A DNA stretch of 64,000 nt from NCBI GenBank assembly GCA_017405845.1, contig JAFQZQ010000019.1:43222-107221 (forward strand), written 5' to 3'. Source of the stretch: Mogibacterium sp. Lineage in GTDB: Bacteria; Bacillota; Clostridia; Peptostreptococcales; Anaerovoracaceae. The notes beneath the pieces are model-generated. The model did no database searches. It worked only from the letters and a program-made list of their open reading frames with translations, and was not told the DNA's origin. Shown one piece after another: positions 35,458 through 43,986 of this stretch. The position numbers and the translations under genes are program-made. Position 1 is the first letter of the stretch. Every line of letters starts with the position of its first letter.

Positions 35458-36363
35458 TTATTTTATAAGCCGGATCGCGGACTCAAGCGTCTTGATCTCG
35501 CAGATCCCTGCCCCCTTTTCATATTCTCCGTCGAGTGTCCAGTGTATGTTCTCATCAAGCTCAAATGTCACACTGTGAGCTGAGTATTTTTCGATCTGAT
35601 GCGACTTGAAGGTTCCGCTGAGGATGCTGGCCGTGGTTTCGCTGAGTTCGATAAGATCCTTAGGCATCTTGATCATCAGCACTTCCATCATACCGTCGTT
35701 CAGGTCTACATCCAACTTCTGAAGGTTTACTATGCCGCCGATCGATTTCGAATTGCACACACCTCCCAGGACGTAGTCGCCTTCGTGCACCTGTTCTTCA
35801 GGAGTCCCTTTCTCAAGCGTGATTTTTGCGTGTATCGACTTTATGTTTGCGAGTTCCTTTACTCCCGCCATCACATATGCCGAATGACCCAAAATGTTCT
35901 TTATGTTCTGGGGCACTGAGTACGTAGTTGATGTAAATGCACCAAAGCTTGCAACATAGCTGAAATAGCGGCCGTTGAAGCTGCCTATGTCTATGTCATG
36001 AGGAGTACCGTTAATTATCCTGTCGACACATGCAGGGATCGACTTCGGAAGGCCTATCGAACTGGCAAAGTCGTTTGTTGAACCTGCAGGTATGTATCCA
36101 ATCGGAGTCTTGTGTCCCGCTTTGATGAGTCCGTCTATGACTCCGTTCAGAGTGCCGTCTCCGCCTGATACCACCACTGTATCGACTTCGCCGCCGTATT
36201 CAGCCGCGAAACTCCGGGCGTCGCCGGATCCTGTAGTCATGAGCACCTGAGTCAGGTAACCGGCCTCTGAGAAGCGGCCTATTATATCAGCCATATACTT
36301 CGGTGCCTGCATGAGCCCTGCTTTTGGATTCATTATGAACAGCAGCTTTTTTCTGTTATGCAT
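35458..36363 (-). CDS. Diacylglycerol/lipid kinase family protein (DagK/YegS)
   Basis: ATP-dependent lipid kinase, 301 residues. N-terminal FIMNPKAG, the glycine-rich VVSGGDGTLNGVIDGL, GYIPAGSTNDFA and the C-terminal WTLDGE are the family hallmarks. Likely phosphorylates diacylglycerol for phospholipid recycling, peripheral to the membrane. Neighbour of the YihY-like membrane gene. Confidence 0.92.
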   Translation of the reverse strand: MHNRKKLLFIMNPKAGLMQAPKYMADIIGRFSEAGYLTQVLMTTGSGDARSFAAEYGGEVDTVVVSGGDGTLNGVIDGLIKAGHKTPIGYIPAGSTNDFASSIGLPKSIPACVDRIINGTPHDIDIGSFNGRYFSYVASFGAFTSTTYSVPQNIKNILGHSAYVMAGVKELANIKSIHAKITLEKGTPEEQVHEGDYVLGGVCNSKSIGGIVNLQKLDVDLNDGMMEVLMIKMPKDLIELSETTASILSGTFKSHQIEKYSAHSVTFELDENIHWTLDGEYEKGAGICEIKTLESAIRLIK

Positions 36364-36393
36364 TTCAGAGTATCCTCCGGATTTTTATTCAAT

Positions 36394-37539
36394 CTAGTAT
36401 TCTTCGTCGTCGACGTCCGTCTCGAGCTCAGCCCTGCGGGTCTCTATCTCACGTTCGATGCGCTCTCTCACGTTCTTCATCTCAACCAGCTCTGCGATCT
36501 CTCTTTCACGCTTTTCGTCGTAGCCCGGGTCAAACTTTCTCGAAACCTTTACGGCAAGGCTGTCAAGCGACCTGTCTGCCATGTCGTACTCGCCGATAAT
36601 GAGCTTGTTCCACATCTCCTCGCCGTTGTCGCCGTACTGTTTTATGAGGTATTCCTTGATCTTTGCAGGAGTCAGCCTGCCCCGCCTCATATGTATGTCC
36701 CACGACTTGTTGAACATCATGCCTATGCAAAGCACCCAGCTTATGAGATAGAACCACAGCATCATGGCTACGATGTTCGAGAATGCTCCGTACAGAAGGT
36801 TGTAGTTTGTAGCTTTTGAAATATATAACGAGTAGAACCACGTAACTATCATTATGCCTATTGTGGCGAAAACCGCTCCCGGAAGCACTGCGGCGACCGG
36901 AACACGTATGCGCGGCAGCAGATAATAATTCGCAAGGATCACTATAAAAAACAGTATGCCGAGCAGAGGAGTTCTGAGATCTGCGATAATTCCTCTGAGA
37001 TAAGTGTTCTGAAGTATCCTCCTGGCGATAATGTCGCCGTACACATAGCCTATGACGGTTACCGCGACCGCCAGTATGGAAAGAGCTGCTATAGGGAAAG
37101 CTTTCAGCCTCTCAGTGAAGAAGCTGAATCTGTATCTGCCGTAACTTATGGTATAAGTGGTCAGCCTCGACAGCGAGAACGCCAGTGATGAGCTCGCCCA
37201 GAGAGCGAGAATCACCATGAAGAAGCTGCTGACCGCGGTGGATGATGCGGAGAAGAGGCTTTGCATGAAACTTCCCATCTCAGTAGAGAGATGCTGCTCG
37301 AGCCAGTCTCTGATGAAATCCATCGACACATCGAAGATACCAAGCACCTGTGTAAGTACAATAAGCATCGGAACAGACGCCATAAAGAAGAAATACGCGA
37401 TCTGCGCCGCAAATCCCGCGTAATACTGGTCGTCAAACTGCCTCCACAAGTGGAAGCCGATTTTCAGAGCCCTTTTCCATGTAAGATGGAGTTTCTTCTG
37501 TTCCGGATTATCTGATGTGCTATCCCAGAATTCGCGCAT
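36394..37539 (-). CDS. YihY/BrkB-family integral membrane protein
   Basis: 381 residues with six hydrophobic segments. QYYAGFAAQIAYFFFMASVP near residue 37 and LYGAFSNIVAMMLWFYLISWVLCIG are typical of the YihY family (formerly misnamed RNase BN). The C-terminal 100 residues are highly charged and probably cytoplasmic coiled coil (EREIAELVEMKNVRERIERE). Transport or envelope role unknown. Confidence 0.9.
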   Translation of the reverse strand: MREFWDSTSDNPEQKKLHLTWKRALKIGFHLWRQFDDQYYAGFAAQIAYFFFMASVPMLIVLTQVLGIFDVSMDFIRDWLEQHLSTEMGSFMQSLFSASSTAVSSFFMVILALWASSSLAFSLSRLTTYTISYGRYRFSFFTERLKAFPIAALSILAVAVTVIGYVYGDIIARRILQNTYLRGIIADLRTPLLGILFFIVILANYYLLPRIRVPVAAVLPGAVFATIGIMIVTWFYSLYISKATNYNLLYGAFSNIVAMMLWFYLISWVLCIGMMFNKSWDIHMRRGRLTPAKIKEYLIKQYGDNGEEMWNKLIIGEYDMADRSLDSLAVKVSRKFDPGYDEKREREIAELVEMKNVRERIEREIETRRAELETDVDDEEY

Positions 37540-37559
37540 ACTGTCAGTTTATGCCGGCA

Positions 37560-38216
37560 TCAGCCCAGCAGTTCCTCCAGTTCAGCCAGAGCTTTCGCCC
37601 TGTGGCTGATAGTATTCTTGAAATCTGTTCCGAGTTCGGCAAACGAATTGCTGTATCCTTCAGGTATAAATACCGGATCGTATCCGAATCCGCCCTCGCC
37701 CCTCTTTTCAGCAGCAATGTGACCTCTGCACTCACCTCTGGCGACAAGCACGTACCTGTCCCCTTCAGGCACAGCTGCAGCAGGAACATTCTTCTCATTA
37801 GGGTAAATCAGTGTGATGACCGTTACGAATCCGGCAGTTCTTTCGCTTTCCGGCACGCCTTCCAAAGCAGCAAGAAGCTTTGTATTGTTGTCATCATAAG
37901 TACACCCTTCACCGGCATATCTTGCGCTGTAGACTCCCGGCGCTCCGCCGAGCGCATCTACCATAAGCCCGGAGTCATCTGCGATGACAGGGCTGTCGAG
38001 ATATTTTGCAAGCGAAGGATCGGCAGTGATCATATCCATTATGACGCTGGCCTTAAGATGCGAATTTTCCTCAAAGGTTGTGCCGGTCTCTTCGATATCG
38101 TCGGTAGGTATCCCCGCATCATCACGCGTGATGACATCGAGGCCGAACTTCTCGAGTATGGCTCTTATTTCTTTGATCTTATTCTTATTTTGTGATGCAA
38201 GTATAGCTGTTCTCAT
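37560..38216 (-). CDS. rdgB: XTP/dITP diphosphatase (RdgB/HAM1)
   Basis: Hydrolyses deaminated purine nucleoside triphosphates to monophosphates, keeping them out of DNA and RNA. 218 residues. ILASQNKNKIKEI, the TFEENSHLKA loop, VIADDSGLMVDALGGAPGVYSARYAGE and GYDPVFIPEGYSNSFAEL are diagnostic. Sixteen nt behind scfB. Confidence 0.95.
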   Translation of the reverse strand: MRTAILASQNKNKIKEIRAILEKFGLDVITRDDAGIPTDDIEETGTTFEENSHLKASVIMDMITADPSLAKYLDSPVIADDSGLMVDALGGAPGVYSARYAGEGCTYDDNNTKLLAALEGVPESERTAGFVTVITLIYPNEKNVPAAAVPEGDRYVLVARGECRGHIAAEKRGEGGFGYDPVFIPEGYSNSFAELGTDFKNTISHRAKALAELEELLG

Positions 38217-38231
38217 AGATAGTTAATTGTA

Positions 38232-39650
38232 TCATTTTTCACGTGCGGCCGCCATCATAAGGGCACATTCAATGCGCTTTCTGTGAAGTTTGCAGCCGAA
38301 GCGGTATACCTTGTTGATGTCTCCGTTTGAATGGTAATTGTTAGCAGCGCATCCGCCTGCACAGTAGAGCCTTGCCCAGCAGTCCTTGCAATCGTCGCGC
38401 GTATAGATATTGTTGCCTCTTCTGAATATGTCTACGGTTTCCGGATGAGTGATTCCGTCATATATGTTGCCGACTATCATGTCATCATCGCCCACGAACT
38501 GATGGCACGGATACAGATCGCCGGTAGGTGTTACCGCGAGGTATTCAGTCGCTACGCCGCATCCCGCGACTCTCTTGTATATGCATGGACCGCCTGTCAG
38601 GTCTACAGTGTAGTGATAGAAGCTGAAGCCTTCTCCGCGCTCTTCTCTTGCGAGCATTTCGAGGGCAAGCTTCTCATATTCCTCATAAAGCTGCGGCAAA
38701 TCCTCCTCGTGGAGTGCGTACGGAACATCCGGGTCTGAGACGACCGGCTCTATCGAAGTCTCCCTGAATCCGAGGTCGGCCATCGCCAACACATCTGCGG
38801 CGAAATCCTTGTTGTACGCGGTGTAAGTGCCGCGCATGTAGTACTCCGGAGAGCGCTCCGCATTTTTCAGCCTTGAGTCTACGAGAGCCTTGAAGTTATC
38901 CATTATCATGTCATATGTACCGCCGCCGGACTTGCTGTGCCTCATGCGGTCATGGGTGTCCCTTCTGCCGTCCATGCTCAGCACAACATTGCCCATCTCT
39001 CGAATGGTAAAATCGATCACGTCATCATCGATGAGCACTCCGTTCGTAGTGAGCGTGAAGTTGAAGATCTTGTTGTGCTTCTTCTCAAGTTCTCTTCCGT
39101 ATGCCACTATCTCTTTGCAGACATCCCAATTTATTAATGGCTCACCTCCGAAGAAGTCAACTTCAAGGTGTCTGCGCGTACCTGAATGCTCTACCAGATA
39201 GTCTAGAGCTCGCTTTCCGACCTCCGCGCTCATAATACCGCTTTTGCCGCTGTAATCGCCCTTGCCTGCAAAGCAATACTCGCAGTCCATGTTGCAGCCA
39301 TGTGCCACATGGAGGCAGATGGCCTTGAGTACAGACTGCTTGATCTTGATCTCGTCTGCTGCCTGCTCGAACGGGTCCTCCGACCAGAGAAGCCTGTTAT
39401 CATGAAGTTCAGAGATGTCTTCGAGAGTCTCACGCGCATCATCTTCAGTTATGCCGTGCGCTTCTGCAAGTTCCGAGCTGATCGATTTCATCAGCCCGCT
39501 GTCCCCAAACACCTCAGCAGCTCCTCGCTTGATAATCTCTGCATCCACCCTTTTGATTGCATCGTAAGCGACTTCGTCAACAGAATGCACAGCGCCGCTG
39601 GCAGCGTCTATTACCATATAAAATCCGTTTAAAATATATTGATGTATCAT
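38232..39650 (-). CDS. scfB: SCIFF peptide maturase, radical SAM/SPASM enzyme
   Basis: Radical SAM enzyme that forms a thioether in the SCIFF precursor. 472 residues. N-terminal RiPP-recognition-like region (1-95), radical SAM motif CxxxCxxC at C119, C123, C126 (CNMDCEYC), and a SPASM domain with CGVATEYLAVTPTGDLYPC and CKDCWARLYCAGGC. All catalytic Cys clusters look intact. AAGGAA precedes ATG 39650. It follows scfA after a strong hairpin that should keep enzyme levels below peptide levels. Confidence 0.95.
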   Translation of the reverse strand: MIHQYILNGFYMVIDAASGAVHSVDEVAYDAIKRVDAEIIKRGAAEVFGDSGLMKSISSELAEAHGITEDDARETLEDISELHDNRLLWSEDPFEQAADEIKIKQSVLKAICLHVAHGCNMDCEYCFAGKGDYSGKSGIMSAEVGKRALDYLVEHSGTRRHLEVDFFGGEPLINWDVCKEIVAYGRELEKKHNKIFNFTLTTNGVLIDDDVIDFTIREMGNVVLSMDGRRDTHDRMRHSKSGGGTYDMIMDNFKALVDSRLKNAERSPEYYMRGTYTAYNKDFAADVLAMADLGFRETSIEPVVSDPDVPYALHEEDLPQLYEEYEKLALEMLAREERGEGFSFYHYTVDLTGGPCIYKRVAGCGVATEYLAVTPTGDLYPCHQFVGDDDMIVGNIYDGITHPETVDIFRRGNNIYTRDDCKDCWARLYCAGGCAANNYHSNGDINKVYRFGCKLHRKRIECALMMAAAREK

Positions 39651-39681
39651 ATTTATTCCTTAAGTGAGACAAAAAGAAAAA

Positions 39682-39706
39682 GCGGCGCTGCGTCCAGCAG
39701 CGCCGC
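39682..39706 (-). terminator. Intergenic terminator/attenuator between scfA and scfB
   Basis: 9-bp all-strong stem GCGGCGCTG/CAGCGCCGC with 7-nt loop, followed on the minus strand by TTTTTCTTTTT. It lies between peptide and maturase genes, so scfB depends on read-through. Confidence 0.85.
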
Positions 39707-39716
39707 CGTAAGCATC

Positions 39717-39866
39717 TTACTTTTCCTTGCGCTGCTCGCAGTGCTGATTTGCAACGCTGCAGGAAGTCTTGCTTGCAGACTGGCATGAAGTCTGGCACTC
39801 ACCGCATCCGCCTGTGACCTTGGACTCAGCCATATCTCTTGTTGTGATAGTCTTAATTCTCTTCAT
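39717..39866 (-). CDS. scfA: SCIFF-family precursor peptide, five-Cys variant
   Basis: 49-residue peptide with six-Cys-in-forty-five architecture but only five Cys: C21, C24, C28, C36, C43. The core reads CGECQTSCQSASKTSCSVAN. From memory the canonical core is CGECQTSCQSACKTSCTVGN, so the fourth Cys (residue 32) is Ser and the Thr at 37 is Ser; these are the residues reported to form the thioether in a clostridial SCIFF. GGAGGG lies upstream of ATG 39866, and its own promoter precedes it. Too short for most gene finders. Confidence 0.92.
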   Translation of the reverse strand: MKRIKTITTRDMAESKVTGGCGECQTSCQSASKTSCSVANQHCEQRKEK

Positions 39867-39899
39867 TTTGAATCCCTCCGTCTGTTTTGATCCATATGT

Positions 39900-39928
39900 A
39901 GGATACCATTACACCGGGCATCTGTCAA
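39900..39928 (-). promoter_or_regulatory. Promoter of scfA
   Basis: Consensus TTGACA (39923-39928), 17-bp spacer, TATCCT (39900-39905) preceded by TG-G. Probably drives the whole minus-strand run down to gpmI, modulated by the hairpin after scfA. Confidence 0.65.
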
Positions 39929-39955
39929 TCTGACAGGCTGCGCCGTAACGGTATG

Positions 39956-41083
39956 TCAGTCATTTATCTCTACCGAGAAAAGTGTCTTTGAGTCCTTAAA
40001 AGACTTGCTTTCAGGCTCTTCGCTCTTTATCTCTTCTACAAGATAGTCCGCAAAGCTCGATGGCTCATATACCTGAGTTGCTTTGTCGAGAATCGCAGCT
40101 TCCTCATTGTATGCTGCGGTCTCAACTGCAGCTGATGTCGCCTCCGCGACTTCCTTCTCAAGTGCGTCGAATTCCGCTTTGGCTTCTGCAACGAATGTAG
40201 GTACCTCAGGTGCTTCAAAGTCTTTAGGGATAGCTGTCCTTGGGACTTCGAGAGTAGCACGTCTTTCGAAAGCCGTCTTCTCCGCTTCAGGTGCAGGTGC
40301 AGGCTCATGATTCTCAGGAGCAGCTGTGATCTTGAAATCGAACACTGCTTCCTTTCTCATGTCTCTGTTGACTATTCTGATTCTGTCGGCCTTTCCTTCT
40401 GTGCTGTCAGCCTTTACCAGGATATCCCTGACCTCTCCTGCAGCGATATCGAGAGTGACATCCTGACCAGGAATCGGCGGAAGATCCCAGTTTCTGGTAT
40501 CCGGATTGTAAGCGGTGTGGAAGAATCTGATTTTACCAACAGTAACTTTTATGTGATAAATGCAGTCCTGATTTACGCTAGGAAGCAGGCACTCACTCTG
40601 CTTGTCGCCAAGCTGTCCCCTCAGATTTACAGTGCCCTTTGCTGTCCTGTAAACAAGGCCTCTGTACTGATTGCGGGAGTTAACCTGCTCGCTCACGATA
40701 ATCACATCGCAAGGAGCGTTGTTGATCACGTATTCAGCAGTCGATCCTATCGAGTTCAGCATGTCATCCTTGGAAGACTTTGTCATTATGATGAGGTCTG
40801 CTCCGATCTCACGTACTGCTCTGGTGATCCTTACGCCTGCCTTGCCTACAGCTGCCAGTTTAGTCACCTTGTAGCCTTCGAACGATTCTGCAATCAGATT
40901 AAGTTTCTCTTCGAGGTCTCTGACAGCAGCGGCTTCGACTTCAGACCTTATGGAATAACCGAGTCTTTCGTCTATCATCATGAGCACGATTTCCGCCTCT
41001 TCAGGAGTGTATTGCTTCTTTACATATGCAACCGCCTTGAGACTGCGCTGTGTTTCTTCGATTGGGATAAGTATCTTTTTCAT
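39956..41083 (-). CDS. Universal-stress-protein domain fused to an uncharacterised beta domain and acidic tail
   Basis: 375 residues. Residues 1-133 form a UspA-like domain (MKKILIPIEET...GADLIIMTKSS...STAEYVINNAPCDVIIVS), but the usual GxxG nucleotide loop is replaced by TKSSKDDMLNSIGST, so ATP binding is doubtful. Residues about 137-254 look like an all-beta domain (repeated RGQLGDK, CIYHIKVTVGKIRFFH, GQDVTLDIAAGEVRDI) of no family I know. Residues 255-375 are Pro/Ala/Glu-rich and probably disordered. It has its own promoter. Confidence 0.75.
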   Translation of the reverse strand: MKKILIPIEETQRSLKAVAYVKKQYTPEEAEIVLMMIDERLGYSIRSEVEAAAVRDLEEKLNLIAESFEGYKVTKLAAVGKAGVRITRAVREIGADLIIMTKSSKDDMLNSIGSTAEYVINNAPCDVIIVSEQVNSRNQYRGLVYRTAKGTVNLRGQLGDKQSECLLPSVNQDCIYHIKVTVGKIRFFHTAYNPDTRNWDLPPIPGQDVTLDIAAGEVRDILVKADSTEGKADRIRIVNRDMRKEAVFDFKITAAPENHEPAPAPEAEKTAFERRATLEVPRTAIPKDFEAPEVPTFVAEAKAEFDALEKEVAEATSAAVETAAYNEEAAILDKATQVYEPSSFADYLVEEIKSEEPESKSFKDSKTLFSVEIND

Positions 41084-41124
41084 CAGTTTATCCTCTTCTA
41101 AATTCCCAATATTTTAACTGGTTA

Positions 41125-41154
41125 ATTGTATCACGCTACTATTGTTTATATCAA
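41125..41154 (-). promoter_or_regulatory. Promoter of the USP-fusion gene
   Basis: TTGATA (41149-41154), 18-bp spacer, TACAAT (41125-41130) with TG-A before it. Located 41 nt upstream of ATG 41083. Confidence 0.6.
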
Positions 41155-41165
41155 TTCCATTAATC

Positions 41166-42248
41166 CTATTTAAGGAACCTGCTGTTGCTCGTCAGTATGA
41201 AAACCTCAGCAATAGCATAGAGCACCAGATAGTCATCATCATATGAGTTGATGATGTCACTTCTGCATCTGCCATACTGATCGAACAGGAGGTTTGGCGA
41301 GCCTCCTATGACCGCCTTGAGTTTGCCTTCGTGCTCTATCATGTAGTTGCATGATATCTTGGCCTTCATGCACGATGGGAAGAGTATCATCCTGAACACA
41401 CCCGCATCCGTATCCGCTTCGAAGCCCTCTCCGTGCGAATCTCTGAATTTTCTGATCTCACCGAAGTGTTCACCGTCAGAAAACAGCTCAAAGCCCGCGG
41501 ATTCCGATGGATAACCTTTTGCATCAAAAGCGTGAGGCACTACCGAGGCCATCTCATTGCCGTCGGTGTCGAATACTTTGGCTGTGAACGGGTGCAGCGA
41601 TGTCTCTACTCTGAGCACATCATTCCCGTCCGAGTCCTTGAAGTATCCATCTACCGAATTGTGATAGTAGAACTTGTAAAAGTCCAACGATTCCGGCACC
41701 TTGGCATTTCTGTCAGCACGCAGTTCTGAGATCAGCTCTGTCAGATGCTTTACGAGCATCACAGAGGCCAGCTTAAAGCCGGCAAACACAGCGTATCTTT
41801 CAGGTGTAACCTCTGCCTCCTGAGTATCGACAAGGTTTTCAAATCTGAACTCATCCTCTTCAGCTCTGCCGATGTTCTCAAGCTTGGTCACATGCTTTAC
41901 ATCGATGCAGTCTTTGCCGCGCGAAATCACCACGCAGTCCTTGAAGACGCACGGTCCGAATATGATGCTGTCGCCGGCGAAGCCTTTATGCTCACCGATC
42001 CATGGTCTGCCGAGAGGAGTATCGAGATCCCGGATCTTTTCGTAGATCTCGGTTATACTCAAATCGGTCTTTACGATCTTTTCATAGATACTGCGGTCAT
42101 TACGCGTTCCGCCGCCACGATTCCAGAATATCCCGAAAGCGAGCAGCAGAGTGATGCCGCCCATGATAAATCTGCCTACTGACATCATAAGCAAGCCTAA
42201 TATGATGACAAGCACTCCGACAGCGGTTATCGCTTTATCTCCCTTCAT
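41166..42248 (-). CDS. Conserved-looking membrane-anchored protein of unknown function
   Basis: 360 residues. Two hydrophobic segments at the N-terminus (about 8-24 and 28-44) form a hairpin or signal-anchor, then a soluble region of about 310 residues. The C-terminal half has alternating beta-strand pattern (FTAKVFDTDGNEMASV, ELFSDGEHFGEIRKF, LLFDQYGRC) faintly like LURP-one/scramblase-type barrels; that is only an impression. Fifteen nt behind the mutase gene. No function assigned. Confidence 0.65.
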   Translation of the reverse strand: MKGDKAITAVGVLVIILGLLMMSVGRFIMGGITLLLAFGIFWNRGGGTRNDRSIYEKIVKTDLSITEIYEKIRDLDTPLGRPWIGEHKGFAGDSIIFGPCVFKDCVVISRGKDCIDVKHVTKLENIGRAEEDEFRFENLVDTQEAEVTPERYAVFAGFKLASVMLVKHLTELISELRADRNAKVPESLDFYKFYYHNSVDGYFKDSDGNDVLRVETSLHPFTAKVFDTDGNEMASVVPHAFDAKGYPSESAGFELFSDGEHFGEIRKFRDSHGEGFEADTDAGVFRMILFPSCMKAKISCNYMIEHEGKLKAVIGGSPNLLFDQYGRCRSDIINSYDDDYLVLYAIAEVFILTSNSRFLK

Positions 42249-42262
42249 ATGAAACTTTCCTC

Positions 42263-43969
42263 TTATGAAAGCAGAGCGTCAACGGCTTCTCTGATAGCCT
42301 TGCGGTTATTCTCTGCCTCTTCTGCTGTAGCACCCTGAGCCATAACATAAGTCTTAACCTTCGGCTCAGTACCCGATGGTCTGACTGCTACTGCGCATCC
42401 GTCAGCAAGGTTGTAGAAGAGCACGTTGCTCTTGGTGAATCCAGGAACGTCTCCGAGATAGTCAGTTACGCTTTCAACCTTCAGGCCGATCTCTTCAGGA
42501 GCATTCTCTCTGATACGTGCCATAACAGCTTCTCTTCTCTCAGCTGAGTCAAATCCCTCAAATACTGTGGATTCGGTATTCTCAACAAAGTATCCGTACT
42601 TCTCGTAAAGTGCCATGAGTCCGTCATAGACTGACATTCCCTGTGCCTTGTAGTAGCATGCCATCTCAGCCATCATCATTGCAGCGTATACGGCATCCTT
42701 ATCTCTTGCATATGAGCCGCCGAGGAATCCGATGCTCTCCTCGAATCCGAAGAGGAAGTGCTCATCGCCGTTCTCGTCGAGGTCTTTGATCTTCTCGCCG
42801 ATGAACTTAAATCCGGTCAGTACGTCGTACATCTTTACGCCGTTGTCTGCAGCGATCTTGTCAGCCATTACTGTCGAAACGATTGACTTGCATACGAATG
42901 GCTTCTCAGGCATAGTGCCGAGCTCTTTTCTGACTGTGAAAATGTAGTCGAGCATGAGGCAGGCTTCCTGATTTCCGGAAAGGATCTTGTATCCGTCTTT
43001 TGCCTTTACGACCGCGCCGCATCTGTCGCTGTCAGGGTCTACACCGATGACCAGCTCAGCGTCATTCTTCTTTGCATACTCGATAGCAAGGGCGAATCCT
43101 TCTGTGTTTTCAGGGTTCGGTGATTTTACTGTCGGGAAATTGCCGTCAGGGATCATCTGCTCTTCAACAGGGATTATTGCTCCGTAGCCCTGTCTTTTGA
43201 GGATCTCAGGTACCAGCTTATAGCCTGCACCGTGGAAAGGTGTGAAGACTATCTTCATTTCTTTTGCAACCTGATCGATGTACTTGCGGGTGATCGATGT
43301 CTCCATGACCTTGCCGATGTATACCTCATCCATCTCGTCTCCGAGAATCTCGATGAGGCCTTCAGCCAGAGCCTTATCGTAATCCATCGTCTTTACATCC
43401 TTGAAGATGTCTACCTTTGCGATCTCTGCCGATACTACGTCAGCATGCTCAGGTCCGAGCTGTGCACCGTCCGCCCAGTATGCCTTGTATCCGTTGTATT
43501 CCTTAGGATTGTGGCTTGCTGTGATATTGATACCTGCAATTGAACCGGTCTCTCTGACCGCGAATGAAAGCTCCGGTGTAGGACGCATGTCGTCAAAGAT
43601 ATATGACTTAATGCCGTTTGCTGCGAGCACTGCTGCAGCTTCTTCTGCGAACAGTCTCGAGTTGTTTCTTGAATCGTGAGCGATAGCTACTCCATTTCCT
43701 TCAGGGGAATCTCCGCCAATCTGCCCGCCTTTTGCGATTATGAGATTTGCCAGACCCTGTGTTGCATATCTTACGGTATAGACATTCATCATGCCGATTC
43801 CGGCTCCCATAATGCCTCTCAGGCCTGCTGTTCCGAATGTGAGCATGGCCTTGAATCTGCCCTCTATCTCTGTCTCGTTACCTTCGATAGCTTTGAGCTC
43901 TTCCTTTGTCTTCTCGTCAACTACATCTGACGCAAGCCAATATTCGTACTCTTCTCTGTAAGTTCTCAT
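42263..43969 (-). CDS. Phospho-sugar mutase (alpha-phosphoglucomutase / phosphomannomutase family)
   Basis: Interconverts hexose 1- and 6-phosphates. 568 residues, the PgcA/PGM2-like size. Phosphoserine loop ITASHNPKEYNGYK near residue 150, metal loop GVDPDSDRCGA, sugar-binding GFEESIGF and phosphate-binding RPSGTEPKVK are all present. Seventeen nt behind the second ABC exporter gene; likely links glycogen or cell-wall precursors with glycolysis. Confidence 0.94.
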   Translation of the reverse strand: MRTYREEYEYWLASDVVDEKTKEELKAIEGNETEIEGRFKAMLTFGTAGLRGIMGAGIGMMNVYTVRYATQGLANLIIAKGGQIGGDSPEGNGVAIAHDSRNNSRLFAEEAAAVLAANGIKSYIFDDMRPTPELSFAVRETGSIAGINITASHNPKEYNGYKAYWADGAQLGPEHADVVSAEIAKVDIFKDVKTMDYDKALAEGLIEILGDEMDEVYIGKVMETSITRKYIDQVAKEMKIVFTPFHGAGYKLVPEILKRQGYGAIIPVEEQMIPDGNFPTVKSPNPENTEGFALAIEYAKKNDAELVIGVDPDSDRCGAVVKAKDGYKILSGNQEACLMLDYIFTVRKELGTMPEKPFVCKSIVSTVMADKIAADNGVKMYDVLTGFKFIGEKIKDLDENGDEHFLFGFEESIGFLGGSYARDKDAVYAAMMMAEMACYYKAQGMSVYDGLMALYEKYGYFVENTESTVFEGFDSAERREAVMARIRENAPEEIGLKVESVTDYLGDVPGFTKSNVLFYNLADGCAVAVRPSGTEPKVKTYVMAQGATAEEAENNRKAIREAVDALLS

Positions 43970-43986
43970 TTCTGTCCGCCTTTCCT

